Shown piece after piece: positions 8,796-17,860 of a stretch of DNA of 38,105 nucleotides (positions are counted from its first letter, which is position 1; each line of letters starts with the position of its first letter). The translations under genes and the position numbers were made by a program. Below the pieces are notes generated by a model. It worked only from the letters and a program-made list of their open reading frames with translations. It was not told where the DNA came from and made no database searches. Origin of the DNA: Syntrophomonadaceae bacterium (GTDB lineage Bacteria > Bacillota > Dethiobacteria > DTU022); contig SLPH01000114.1 in the NCBI GenBank assembly GCA_007132095.1, positions 1 through 38,105 of the forward strand, written 5' to 3'.

Positions 8796-10911
8796 TCCGG
8801 CCGGAAGCGCCCTTGAAGACGGCACTGCTGTTCTTCAGCCTGTTCTTGATGTTCGCAATCTCACGGTAACCTACCGGACCGATAAGGGGCCGCTCGATAT
8901 AGTTCGTAACGTATCGCTTCAGGTCGCGCCGGGTGAGATATACGGCCTGGTCGGCGAGTCCGGCTCGGGTAAAACAACCCTGGCCAGGGCGGTCGTCCGC
9001 TACCTTGCTGCAAACGGCAGCCTTACCGCTGACACCCTTAAACTTGGCGATACAGACCTTTTAACCCTTTCCAGGGCCGAGATGCGCAAGGTCTGGGGTT
9101 CTCGTATCACCATGGTTCACCAGGATCCCGGGGCAGCCGTAAACCCATCTATACCCGTGGGCGAACAGATTGCAGAGGTGGCCCGGGTCCACCTGCACCT
9201 GTCGCCCGGGGAGGCCAGGAAGAAAGCCCTGGAGATGCTCGGGCTGGTCCGCATGCCCGATCCGGAATCTGTGGCCCGTCGCTACGCCCATCAGCTCAGC
9301 GGTGGAATGCTCCAGCGGGTATTGATAGCAACGGCGATGGCTACAAACCCGGAGCTCATGATCATGGATGAGCCGACCACGGCGCTGGATGTGACAACCG
9401 AGGCGGTCATCCTTGACCTTCTCAATGAACTGATGACTGATTACAACACGGCTATTCTTTACATAACGCACAACCTAGGTGTAGTAGCCAGGATTTGCAG
9501 CCGGATCGGGGTTATGTATGCCGGCGAAATTATGGAGGAAGGGCCGGTTAAAAAAGTTTTTCGCAGCCGGCTCCACCCCTATACAAGGGGCCTTCTTGGC
9601 TCAGTGCCAAGAGTTGATGCCAGTAAGAAAGATGTTCATTTAAAGGCTATCACGGGCCAGATTCCCAGGCCGGAAGAGCTTCCGGAGGGCTGCATATTTT
9701 CTCCCCGCTGCGAACTTGCTGAAGGGGACTGCCTCATAGCTCGACCGCCCCTGGTCCAGGCTGACGGGGACCACTACACAGCCTGCCGGCGCTGGCAGGA
9801 ACTACTTCATCTTAAGGAAAAGGAACAACATGAGGGTCCTGTTCGCGGTGCCTATGATTCGGCCAAAGGGCCTCTGGTTTTGGAAGCGCGCGAAATCAAA
9901 AAACACTTCAGGTCATCCGGCGGGCTATCCTCGCTGTTCAGCAGGGAGAGCGGGCCGATCAAGGCGGTTGACGATATGTCTGTCCGCCTGCGCGGCGGTT
10001 TTACAATGGGTATTGTCGGAGAGAGCGGCTGCGGTAAAACAACCTTTGCCCGCTGCCTGGCCGGATTGGAAGAGGCAACATCAGGAGAGATCGCGCTTGA
10101 AGGCGTAACACTGCCTTATTCGGTGAACAGACGGAAGCAGAGCGACTTAAAGAAGATCCAGATGGTTTTTCAGAACCCTGATGCATCGCTCAACCCGCAG
10201 CACCAGGCCGGGGTCAGCGTGGCCCGCCCCCTGATTCTTTTGGGCGGAATGAACAGGAGCGAGGTTCGCAGCAGGGTGCGTGAACTCTTCAGGGCGGTAA
10301 ACCTGCCTGAAGATTATATCTATCGCCTGCCCCACGAACTGAGCGGAGGCGAAAAGCAGCGCGTGGCCATTGCCCGCGCCTTTGCCGCCGATCCGATCCT
10401 GATGCTTTGTGACGAGCCGATTTCCGCTCTCGATGTTTCAGTCCAGGCATCGCTTATAAACCTGCTGGCCGAACTGCAGGAGAAGAATGAAACTGCCTAT
10501 CTTTTTATCTCTCATGACCTGGCCGCAGTGCGCCATATATCAGATTGGATTGCCGTTGTCTACCTGGGCCGTCTCTGGGAAGTCGGCTCGGCCGATGATG
10601 TTTTCGTGCCTCCCTACCACCCTTACACCGAAGCGCTGCTTTCGGCTATTCCCGTGCCGGATCCGGAAGTTAGCCAGGAGCAGATCCGCCTCAGGGGCAG
10701 TGTCCCCAGCGCCGTGAACATTCCTTCGGGCTGCCGGTTCCATACCCGCTGCCCCCGCAAGATCGGACCTATATGTGAAGAAAAAGAACCGCCCTGGCAG
10801 GAAAGTGGTTTTCACCACAAGATCTGCTGCCACATTCCCCTGCCCAGATTAAAGGAGATGCAGGGGAAAGGATGCTTCTTTAACAGCTCTGCCGAAGGGG
10901 AGGAATGCTGA
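8788..10911 (+). CDS. Fused double-ATPase ABC protein (DppD-DppF-like)
   Basis: Two Walker A motifs (GESGSGKTT, GESGCGKTT), two LSGG signatures (LSGGMLQRV, LSGGEKQRV), two oligopeptide C-terminal Cys motifs. Confidence 0.93.
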   Translation: MYNPAGSALEDGTAVLQPVLDVRNLTVTYRTDKGPLDIVRNVSLQVAPGEIYGLVGESGSGKTTLARAVVRYLAANGSLTADTLKLGDTDLLTLSRAEMRKVWGSRITMVHQDPGAAVNPSIPVGEQIAEVARVHLHLSPGEARKKALEMLGLVRMPDPESVARRYAHQLSGGMLQRVLIATAMATNPELMIMDEPTTALDVTTEAVILDLLNELMTDYNTAILYITHNLGVVARICSRIGVMYAGEIMEEGPVKKVFRSRLHPYTRGLLGSVPRVDASKKDVHLKAITGQIPRPEELPEGCIFSPRCELAEGDCLIARPPLVQADGDHYTACRRWQELLHLKEKEQHEGPVRGAYDSAKGPLVLEAREIKKHFRSSGGLSSLFSRESGPIKAVDDMSVRLRGGFTMGIVGESGCGKTTFARCLAGLEEATSGEIALEGVTLPYSVNRRKQSDLKKIQMVFQNPDASLNPQHQAGVSVARPLILLGGMNRSEVRSRVRELFRAVNLPEDYIYRLPHELSGGEKQRVAIARAFAADPILMLCDEPISALDVSVQASLINLLAELQEKNETAYLFISHDLAAVRHISDWIAVVYLGRLWEVGSADDVFVPPYHPYTEALLSAIPVPDPEVSQEQIRLRGSVPSAVNIPSGCRFHTRCPRKIGPICEEKEPPWQESGFHHKICCHIPLPRLKEMQGKGCFFNSSAEGEEC

Positions 10912-11858
10912 TGGCGCTATACCTGCTGCGCCGCCTGGGTTTCATTTTCCTGACCCTGCTGCTGGCTTCAATAATCATATTTTCTATAACCCAGTTTTTG
11001 CCCGGAGATGTAGCCCAAATGGTTCTGGGCCAGTTTGCCACTGAAGTGGCGATCGAAAACCTGCGTGAAGAACTGGGGCTGAACCTTCCCCTGCACATTC
11101 AATACCTGAACTGGGCAGCCGGGTTTATTACCGGTGACTGGGGCGACTCCCTGGTCAGCCGCATGCCGGTTCAGCCCATGGTGATGCAGCGCCTGGGAAA
11201 TTCGGCCATGCTAGCAGGGGTCGCCATAATGATCTATGTGCCGCTTGGCATAGCCCTTGGTGTAATCGCTGCCCTGAAAAGAGACCGTTATCCCGACCAG
11301 GCTATTACTGCCGTTTCAATGGCCTTTGTCGGTCTGCCCGAATTTGTCACCGGTCTCCTCCTGATCGCTATTTTTGCGATCGGACTGGGCTGGTTGCCCG
11401 CTAACTCTTCGATTGATCCGGGTTCTAACTTTGTCCAGGCATTTCCTTATTTGATCTTGCCGGCCATCACGGTCAGCCTGACCGGGCTGGGCTATATTGC
11501 CAGGATGACCCGTTCAGGAACGATCGATGTGTTGGATACCGATTACATCAGGGCAGCCGAGTTGAAAGGCCTGCCCGCCGCCCAGGTTTTGCTGCGCCAT
11601 GTTCTGCGCAACGCCCTTTTACCGACGGTGACGGTAGTAGCGATGGGGATTGGATGGCTGCTCGGCGGACTGATCGTGACAGAAACCGTTTTCGGTTACC
11701 CCGGCCTGGGGCGTCTGCTGGTATACGGCATTCAGCGGCGGGATCTGCCCCTGATCCAGGCCGGCAGCATGATCGTGGTTGCCGTCTACAGCCTTTCCAA
11801 CCTGGCGGCTGATATCATTTACGGCCTTCTAAATCCCCGCATCCGTCTTGGCCGTTAA
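10905..11858 (+). CDS. ABC transporter permease, DppB-like
   Basis: LRRLGFIFLTLLLASIIIFSITQFLPGD, YIRAAELKGLPAAQVLLRHVLRNALLP, ETVFGYPGLGRL. Confidence 0.92.
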   Translation: MLMALYLLRRLGFIFLTLLLASIIIFSITQFLPGDVAQMVLGQFATEVAIENLREELGLNLPLHIQYLNWAAGFITGDWGDSLVSRMPVQPMVMQRLGNSAMLAGVAIMIYVPLGIALGVIAALKRDRYPDQAITAVSMAFVGLPEFVTGLLLIAIFAIGLGWLPANSSIDPGSNFVQAFPYLILPAITVSLTGLGYIARMTRSGTIDVLDTDYIRAAELKGLPAAQVLLRHVLRNALLPTVTVVAMGIGWLLGGLIVTETVFGYPGLGRLLVYGIQRRDLPLIQAGSMIVVAVYSLSNLAADIIYGLLNPRIRLGR

Positions 11859-11952
11859 CCCCCGGTAAAAAGCCCTGCAAAGGGATACTAATCGAGAAAA
11901 TATTTGCATAAGCTAACGGTGCCATGACGGCCCGGTTGGGAGAGAACAACGA

Positions 11953-14235
11953 TTGATAAGACGAAATATTAAAGCCGGAGAAGGGAAAGAAGGGTTCCCC
12001 GGCGCACGGGGTTTTTATGATCCGGAAGTATGGGCCAAGGTAACCGGACGGGCCCGCTACGGGATCGATCTTGCCCTGCCCGGCATGCTGCAGGGGAAAA
12101 TTTTGCGCAGCCCCCATCCTCATGCGTTAATTAGAAATGTTGATCTCTCCCGGGCTCGCAGTTTGCCCGGGGTCAGGGCTGTTTTGAGCGGAACCGGGCT
12201 GGGAGCAAAACCTTATGGTATAGTTTTTGACGATGAAAACCCGCTCGCATTAGACAGGGTTCGCTATATTGGCGATGAAGTGGCTGCAGTCGCCGCAGTG
12301 GACGAGCAGACCGCTTTAGAGGCGCTGCAGATGATTAGCGTGGAGTACGAACCGCTGTCGGCAGTTTTTGATCCCGAAGAGGCGCTCCTTAAAGGGGCAG
12401 TTACCCTGCACGATGATTTCCCGGGCAATATTGCCTGGGAGAACAGGATCAACCGAGGCGAAGCAGAAGCCGCTTTTAAAGATGCCGACCTGGTGGTGGA
12501 AGATACTTATGCCCTGCCTTCCTTTCACCCGGGCTATATAGAACCAATCTCCTGCATTGCTGAAAGCGAGAAATTTGATGGTCTAACCCTCCACACCGCC
12601 CTGCAGTCTCCCCATATAGTGCGCGAGATTTTAGCCGGTGTGCTGGGCCTCAGTATTTCCAGGGTGAGGGTGATAAGCCCGGTCATGGGCGGCGGTTTTG
12701 GCGGCAGGGTTTATGGTAACCTGAAACTCTACCTGCTGGCCGCTTTTCTCTCCCGCGCAGCAGGGGCTCCCGTCAAAATGCAGCTGACCAGGGAAGAAGA
12801 ATTCACAGTCGGACGGCCCATGGTGGCAGCTATGATCAAAATGAAAATGGCCCTGAAAGAGGACGGCACTTTTCTTGCCCGCCAGGCTGATATAATAACA
12901 GATAACGGCGCCTACAGCGCCCAGGCGCCCTGGGTTTCGAAAACCCTTTCCGAGCGCAACGATTCGCTTTACCATATCCCTTCTATCAGCACCAGGGTCC
13001 GCCTGGTCTATACCAACAAAGTACCGACCGGTCAATACAGGGCTTACGGCAACCAGTTGGCCAATTTTGCCTGCGAATCACTGATAGACAGGGCCGCCGG
13101 TAAACTGGGGATGGACCCGCTCCGGCTCCGCCTGAAAAACTGTATCGGCCCGGGCGATACCAGCGTGCACGGCCTGCAGATAAAAAGCTGCGCCCTGTCC
13201 CGGTGCCTGCAGGATGCGGCTGACGCCATTGGCTGGACTGAGCGTAAGAAAGGCCGCGGTTACGGGATCAGCGCTGCCATCCATGCAGGGGGCAGCATTG
13301 TTTTTAACCCCGATTTCAGGGGCGCCTCTGCCCGGGCCAGGCTCGAACTTGACGGCAGGGTTACTATTGTTACAGGCGAGCAGGACTATGGCCAGGGTGC
13401 GCACGGCGCTTTCGCCCTGATCGCTGCCAGGGCGTTAAGCCGGGTGCCCGGGGAGATAAATATCGTTTCGCGCGATACGATCTTAACCCCCTTTTCAATA
13501 GGGGCCCTCGGGATGCGGCAGACAACAATCGGCGGCAGGGCGGTCCAGCTGGCTGCGGAAGACCTGCTGGCCAGGATCAGGGATTGCGCCGCGGAGCTGG
13601 CCGGTGAAGAGGTCGTGCCCGAAGGAGGAGCTTTTCGCACTTCTTCAGGCCGGCTGATCGAACCGGTCGGGATTGCCGCTTTCTACTGCGCAAAAACCAG
13701 CGGTCTCGCATTAACCGGAGAGGGGCGATATGTGCCTGAAAAAAGCGATTATGACCAGTCCGGCTATGGCAATATAGCAGTTACTTACTCATTTGCCGCC
13801 CACGCCTGCGAAGTGGAAATTGACAGGGAGACGGGAGCTCTGACTGTGCATCGATTCGTGGCTGTCCATGACTCGGGTCGCATCGTTAATCTTTTAACCG
13901 CCAGGGGTCAGGTCTACGGGGGTGTTGCCCAGGGGCTCGGAATGGCCTGCTCCGAGGGTTACATTTTTGAAGAAGGACGGGTTGCCAACCCCACCTTCTC
14001 CGGCTACAGGATTCCCACGGCCCTCGACCTGCCGTCTATCGAAACGCTTTTTATCCAAACCGATGACCCGGAAGGCCCTTACGGAGCGAAAGGGTTAGGT
14101 GAAATAGTGCAGGTTCCGACTCCTGCAGCCGTGGCCAATGCGGTTGCCAATGCTCTTGGAGAGCCTGTTAATGAGCTGCCCCTGACAGCGGAAAAGATAT
14201 CCCGCCTGCTTCACGGATGGGAGTGTGCCGATTGA
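11953..14235 (+). CDS. Xanthine dehydrogenase-family molybdopterin-binding large subunit
   Basis: VTGRARYGIDLALPGMLQGKILRSPHPHA, GGGFGGR, catalytic-Glu motif GAKGLGEIVQVPTPAAVANAVANA. Confidence 0.92.
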   Translation: MIRRNIKAGEGKEGFPGARGFYDPEVWAKVTGRARYGIDLALPGMLQGKILRSPHPHALIRNVDLSRARSLPGVRAVLSGTGLGAKPYGIVFDDENPLALDRVRYIGDEVAAVAAVDEQTALEALQMISVEYEPLSAVFDPEEALLKGAVTLHDDFPGNIAWENRINRGEAEAAFKDADLVVEDTYALPSFHPGYIEPISCIAESEKFDGLTLHTALQSPHIVREILAGVLGLSISRVRVISPVMGGGFGGRVYGNLKLYLLAAFLSRAAGAPVKMQLTREEEFTVGRPMVAAMIKMKMALKEDGTFLARQADIITDNGAYSAQAPWVSKTLSERNDSLYHIPSISTRVRLVYTNKVPTGQYRAYGNQLANFACESLIDRAAGKLGMDPLRLRLKNCIGPGDTSVHGLQIKSCALSRCLQDAADAIGWTERKKGRGYGISAAIHAGGSIVFNPDFRGASARARLELDGRVTIVTGEQDYGQGAHGAFALIAARALSRVPGEINIVSRDTILTPFSIGALGMRQTTIGGRAVQLAAEDLLARIRDCAAELAGEEVVPEGGAFRTSSGRLIEPVGIAAFYCAKTSGLALTGEGRYVPEKSDYDQSGYGNIAVTYSFAAHACEVEIDRETGALTVHRFVAVHDSGRIVNLLTARGQVYGGVAQGLGMACSEGYIFEEGRVANPTFSGYRIPTALDLPSIETLFIQTDDPEGPYGAKGLGEIVQVPTPAAVANAVANALGEPVNELPLTAEKISRLLHGWECAD

Positions 14236-15089
14236 AATATATTATTGCAAAGTCTCTTGATGGGGCGCTGGCTGCTCTTCAGGACACAGGAACAGGCAGG
14301 GCCAGGGTTGTGGCGGGGGCGACCGATCTCTTTTTACAGGAGCAGCCTGACCGGCTGATTGATATCAGCAGGCTGCCTGAGCTGCAGGAGGTAACCCTGG
14401 AAAAGGGGCTGCTGCGGGTTGGGGCTGCAGTTACTCATAACGCCGCTTCCGCTTCAGGTTTAATCTGGGAAAAAGCCGCCGCCCTTGCCGAGGCTTCCAC
14501 GCTGCTGGGGTCTCCGCAGATCCGAAATATCGGGACCCTGGGCGGAAACGTTGCCAATGCCGCGCCGGCTGCCGATGCCGCCGTTGCCCTGGCCGCGCTC
14601 GGGGCGGAAGCAGTATTATTCGACAGCCCCGGCCGGTTTTATGTCAAACCCTTTGCCGGGCTTTATGCCGGCTACAACTGCTCCCGGGTTGACAGCTGCC
14701 GGGAAATCCTGGCCTGGTTTTTGATCAGGCCGGCCGGCCCCGGGCAGGGTTCAGCTTTCCTCCGTTTTACGGCCCGCGGAGCCTTGTCTCTGCCCCTGGC
14801 CAATGCAGCGGCCCGCGTTACCCTGGAAAAGGGCAGGTTGAAAGAGGTAAGCCTTGTTGTTGCCCCGGCCGGTCCTGCCCCGTCAAGGCTTAAAAAAACG
14901 GAGGCCCTATTACTGGGGAGCAATTTATCCGGAAAAACATGGTCCATGGCAGAAGAGTCCGCATCAGCTGAAGTCGCGGTTCGCGGCAGCGCCCTGCGCT
15001 GTTCTGTTGAATATCGCCGGCGCCTGATCGGGATTCTGGCCGGCAGGGTTTTATCCCTGGCAGCGCAAAGAGCCCAAAGGAACCGCTAA
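14232..15089 (+). CDS. Molybdenum hydroxylase FAD-binding subunit (CoxM/XdhB-like)
   Basis: RVVAGATDLFL, LLGSPQIRNIGTLGGNVANAAPAAD; TTG 14232 overlapping the upstream stop is the probable start. Confidence 0.9.
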   Translation: MKYIIAKSLDGALAALQDTGTGRARVVAGATDLFLQEQPDRLIDISRLPELQEVTLEKGLLRVGAAVTHNAASASGLIWEKAAALAEASTLLGSPQIRNIGTLGGNVANAAPAADAAVALAALGAEAVLFDSPGRFYVKPFAGLYAGYNCSRVDSCREILAWFLIRPAGPGQGSAFLRFTARGALSLPLANAAARVTLEKGRLKEVSLVVAPAGPAPSRLKKTEALLLGSNLSGKTWSMAEESASAEVAVRGSALRCSVEYRRRLIGILAGRVLSLAAQRAQRNR

Positions 15090-15199
15090 CCATTTCATAA
15101 ACTTGAATAGCGCCGGTATTGCTGCTCTTTTGACCGGGTCTTGTCTCGTGCGGGCAGTATGCCAGGCGGCATCCTTGATTTAGCAAAGCAGGTGAAAGT

Positions 15200-15673
15200 A
15201 TGGATAAACAGGTAGTTTCCTTTAATTTGAACGGCGAGGCGGTCAGGGTCCGGTGTGATCCTTTTTCCAGCCTGCTTTCGCTCCTCCGGGACAGGCTGGG
15301 CCTGCTGGGGACGAAGGCCGGCTGTGGCAGGGGCGAATGCGGAGCCTGTACAGTTCTGCTGGACGGGCTGGCAGTAAATGCCTGCCTGGTGCCGGCCGGT
15401 AAAGCAGAGGGGTTGAATGTGGAGACGATCGAAAATCTTTCCCGGGGCGGCAGCCTGCACCCGATTCAAGAGGCTTTTGTCGAAAAGGGGGCGGTCCAGT
15501 GCGGGTTTTGCACCCCCGGCATGGTAATGTCCGCGCATGCCCTGCTGAAAAGCGATCCTGCTCCGGGCCGGGAAGAGATCAGAAAGGCTATCTCGGGGAA
15601 TCTCTGCCGCTGCAGCGGTTACGTGCAGATCGAAGAAGCGATTGCCGCAGCAGCGGATAAGCTGAAAGATTAA
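15200..15673 (+). CDS. Molybdenum hydroxylase 2Fe-2S subunit (CoxS/XdhC-like)
   Basis: GCGRGECGACTVLLDG and CGFCTPGMVMSAHALL ... GNLCRCSGYVQIEEAI. Confidence 0.95.
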   Translation: MDKQVVSFNLNGEAVRVRCDPFSSLLSLLRDRLGLLGTKAGCGRGECGACTVLLDGLAVNACLVPAGKAEGLNVETIENLSRGGSLHPIQEAFVEKGAVQCGFCTPGMVMSAHALLKSDPAPGREEIRKAISGNLCRCSGYVQIEEAIAAAADKLKD

Positions 15674-15699
15674 GGCAGATAGCGGAGGAGGCAGCATAA

Positions 15700-17130
15700 T
15701 TGTCCGGCAATAATGAATATATCAAGCGCCTGGGCTTAAACAACCTGACCAGAGACCAATTAGATAAGATACATCAAGCCACCCTTGACATCCTGGAGGA
15801 GGGGGGCGTAAAAGTTTGCTGCGGTGATGCTCTTCTCCTCCTAAAAGAGGCCGGTGCAACCGTTGACGGCGATCTGGCCAGGATTCCCCGCTCGCTGGTG
15901 GAAAAAGCGCTGCGTCTTGCTCCTGCCCGGGTTGTTATTTATGATCGCCAGGGCGAACCGGCCATGATCCTTGAAAAAGATCGCGTCTATTTCGGCCCGG
16001 GATCCGACACTCCCTATGTGATTGACCTGGACAGCGGTCAGCGCCGGAAGTCTCTTTATGATGATACTGTCAGGGCGGTGCGGGTAGCCGATGCCCTGGA
16101 ACATATCGATTTCATCATGTCTATGGCTCGCGCAAATGACCGGCCTGCAGAAAGAGCTGATCGCTATCATTTTGAGGCCATGGTTACCAATTCCACCAAG
16201 CCGATTATTTTTGACGCTACCGGAAAAGCCGGTTTGTCAGATATTATTGAGATGGCCACTGTTGTTACCGGAAGCAGGAAGGAACTGGCAGAACGACCCT
16301 TTATAATTCACTACACCGAGCCTACATCGCCCCTGATTCACTCCCGGCCGGCCCTGGAAAAGATGCTGGTTGCAGCGGAAGCTAAGATTCCCCTGGTTTA
16401 CGCCCCGGCCGTTATGTGTGGCGCAACCGGACCGGTTACCACGGCCGGCTCGCTGGTCGTAGCCAATGCCGAAATGCTTTCCGGACTGGTTATTCAACAG
16501 CTGAAAGCCGAAGGGGCGCCCTTCATTTACGGGGGCGGAACACCGCCCCTGAATATGATCACCGCTATATGTACCTATGGCGATCCTCAGGGCAACCTTG
16601 GCTGGGCTTCGTTAATCCAACTGGCCCGTTATTATAACCTGCCCTCGTTCAGCACTGCCGGTTGTTCAGATGCCCAGGTTTTTGATCAGCAGGCGGCAAT
16701 GGAGGCGGGGCTGAATCTTTTTATCACAGCCCTGGCCGGAGGCAGCCTTATTCATGACCTCGGGTACATTGGCTCCGGGCTGATTACCAGTCTCGAATTC
16801 CTGGTGATGTGTAATGAAACGGCGGGAGCGATTAAGTTTATGACCCGCGGGGTTGAAGTATCTCCCCGCACCCTGGCTGTCGATGTAATCAGGAAAACAG
16901 GGCCCGGCGGCCATTTTCTCACCGATCAACACACTTTTGAAAACTTTCGCAGCGAAATGCATTATACAAGACTGTTAAACAGGAACAACTATAGCAACTG
17001 GGTAGCAGCGGGCAGCAAAAGCGCCGGCGACAGCGCGAAGGACCTGGTTAACGAACTATTGCACTGGCATGAAATTCCCCGGCTGGATCTCTCTCTTGAA
17101 GAACGTATTCATAGAATCGCTGCCGGTTAA
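15700..17130 (+). CDS. MttB superfamily methyltransferase homolog (second copy, non-pyrrolysine)
   Basis: TTG start after GGAGGAGG; YTEPTSPLIHSRPALEKM, GGGTPPLNMITAICTYGDPQ, HDLGYIGSGLITSLEFLVMCNE; no in-frame amber codon. Confidence 0.88.
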   Translation: MSGNNEYIKRLGLNNLTRDQLDKIHQATLDILEEGGVKVCCGDALLLLKEAGATVDGDLARIPRSLVEKALRLAPARVVIYDRQGEPAMILEKDRVYFGPGSDTPYVIDLDSGQRRKSLYDDTVRAVRVADALEHIDFIMSMARANDRPAERADRYHFEAMVTNSTKPIIFDATGKAGLSDIIEMATVVTGSRKELAERPFIIHYTEPTSPLIHSRPALEKMLVAAEAKIPLVYAPAVMCGATGPVTTAGSLVVANAEMLSGLVIQQLKAEGAPFIYGGGTPPLNMITAICTYGDPQGNLGWASLIQLARYYNLPSFSTAGCSDAQVFDQQAAMEAGLNLFITALAGGSLIHDLGYIGSGLITSLEFLVMCNETAGAIKFMTRGVEVSPRTLAVDVIRKTGPGGHFLTDQHTFENFRSEMHYTRLLNRNNYSNWVAAGSKSAGDSAKDLVNELLHWHEIPRLDLSLEERIHRIAAG

Positions 17131-17159
17131 TCTGACCTGTCGTAATGCCTGGCTGCTGA

Positions 17160-17189
17160 TTGGCCTGATTGCCCATTCATTGCTATAAT
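17160..17189 (+). promoter_or_regulatory. Candidate sigma-A promoter for the FTCD_C-like gene
   Basis: TTGGCC - 18 nt - TATAAT. Confidence 0.45.
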
Positions 17190-17195
17190 GAATGG
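17173..17195. repeat. Perfect 9-bp palindrome overlapping the -10 box
   Basis: CCATTCATT-GCTAT-AATGAATGG. Confidence 0.85.
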
Positions 17196-17209
17196 AGGGA
17201 GTTGTAAAC

Positions 17210-17848
17210 ATGTTAAAAGAGCTGAAGATCGAGGAGTTCCTGCGTGAACTGGCTTTACCGTCACCGGCGCCGGGAAGCAGCGCCATGGCCGCCCTGGCTA
17301 CAGCCCTGGCTGCCGGGCTCCTTTCCAAATACTGCGCAGTTAGCCAGGACCGTGAAAAAATCGGCCAGTTTACTGACCGGCTTCGCGAGATAGGCGAAGA
17401 ATCCCGCTTTCTGCTCAACAAACTGCTGGAAACTTTTGATGAAGATACTGTTGCCCTTAACCTGGTCATGGAAGCCGGCCGGGAAAAAGCCGGCAGTTTA
17501 TTGGAAAGACCGGATCAGAAAGAAATGGCTATCGAAGCGGAAGTCCAATCTGCAAGCATACCCCTGCAGGCCGCTCGCGGCAGTCTCAGATTACTGTCCC
17601 TGGTATCTGAAACTGAAGCGCGCGGAAACCCGGAAGCAATTACTGAGCTTGGCGCCGCCAACCTGCAGGCCATGGCCGGGCTGCGGGGTTCCTGCTACAG
17701 CTTATATGCCCGGTCCGATCGTGTTCAGGTTATCGCGCCCGATATTGAACTGGAAAATGAAATTGAGGCAATTTGCGGGCAGGGTGAAGTTTTGTTCAAA
17801 GCGAACCGGGAAATGATTGAAAAACACCTGGGACGTTGCCCGGGTTGA
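17210..17848 (+). CDS. Formiminotransferase-cyclodeaminase C-terminal domain protein / methenyl-THF cyclohydrolase (FchA-like)
   Basis: LKIEEFLRELALPSPAPGSSAMAALATALAAGL and DEDTVALNLVMEA; ATG 17210 preceded by GGAGGGAG (listed 17192 is upstream of the SD). Confidence 0.85.
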   Translation: MLKELKIEEFLRELALPSPAPGSSAMAALATALAAGLLSKYCAVSQDREKIGQFTDRLREIGEESRFLLNKLLETFDEDTVALNLVMEAGREKAGSLLERPDQKEMAIEAEVQSASIPLQAARGSLRLLSLVSETEARGNPEAITELGAANLQAMAGLRGSCYSLYARSDRVQVIAPDIELENEIEAICGQGEVLFKANREMIEKHLGRCPG

Positions 17849-17860
17849 AAGGGTGATTTG

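Noticed and set aside
11859-11952. Possible riboswitch (c-di-GMP-like or Moco-like) before the Mo hydroxylase
   Set aside because: A few fragments (GCAAAGG, CCATGACGGCCCGGTTG) resemble GEMM motifs, but the expected helices cannot be paired convincingly by eye; needs an Infernal scan.
4644-17130. Pyrrolysine (in-frame TAG) in the MttB homologs
   Set aside because: Both ORFs are uninterrupted and end in TAA, so they belong to the non-pyrrolysine part of the superfamily.
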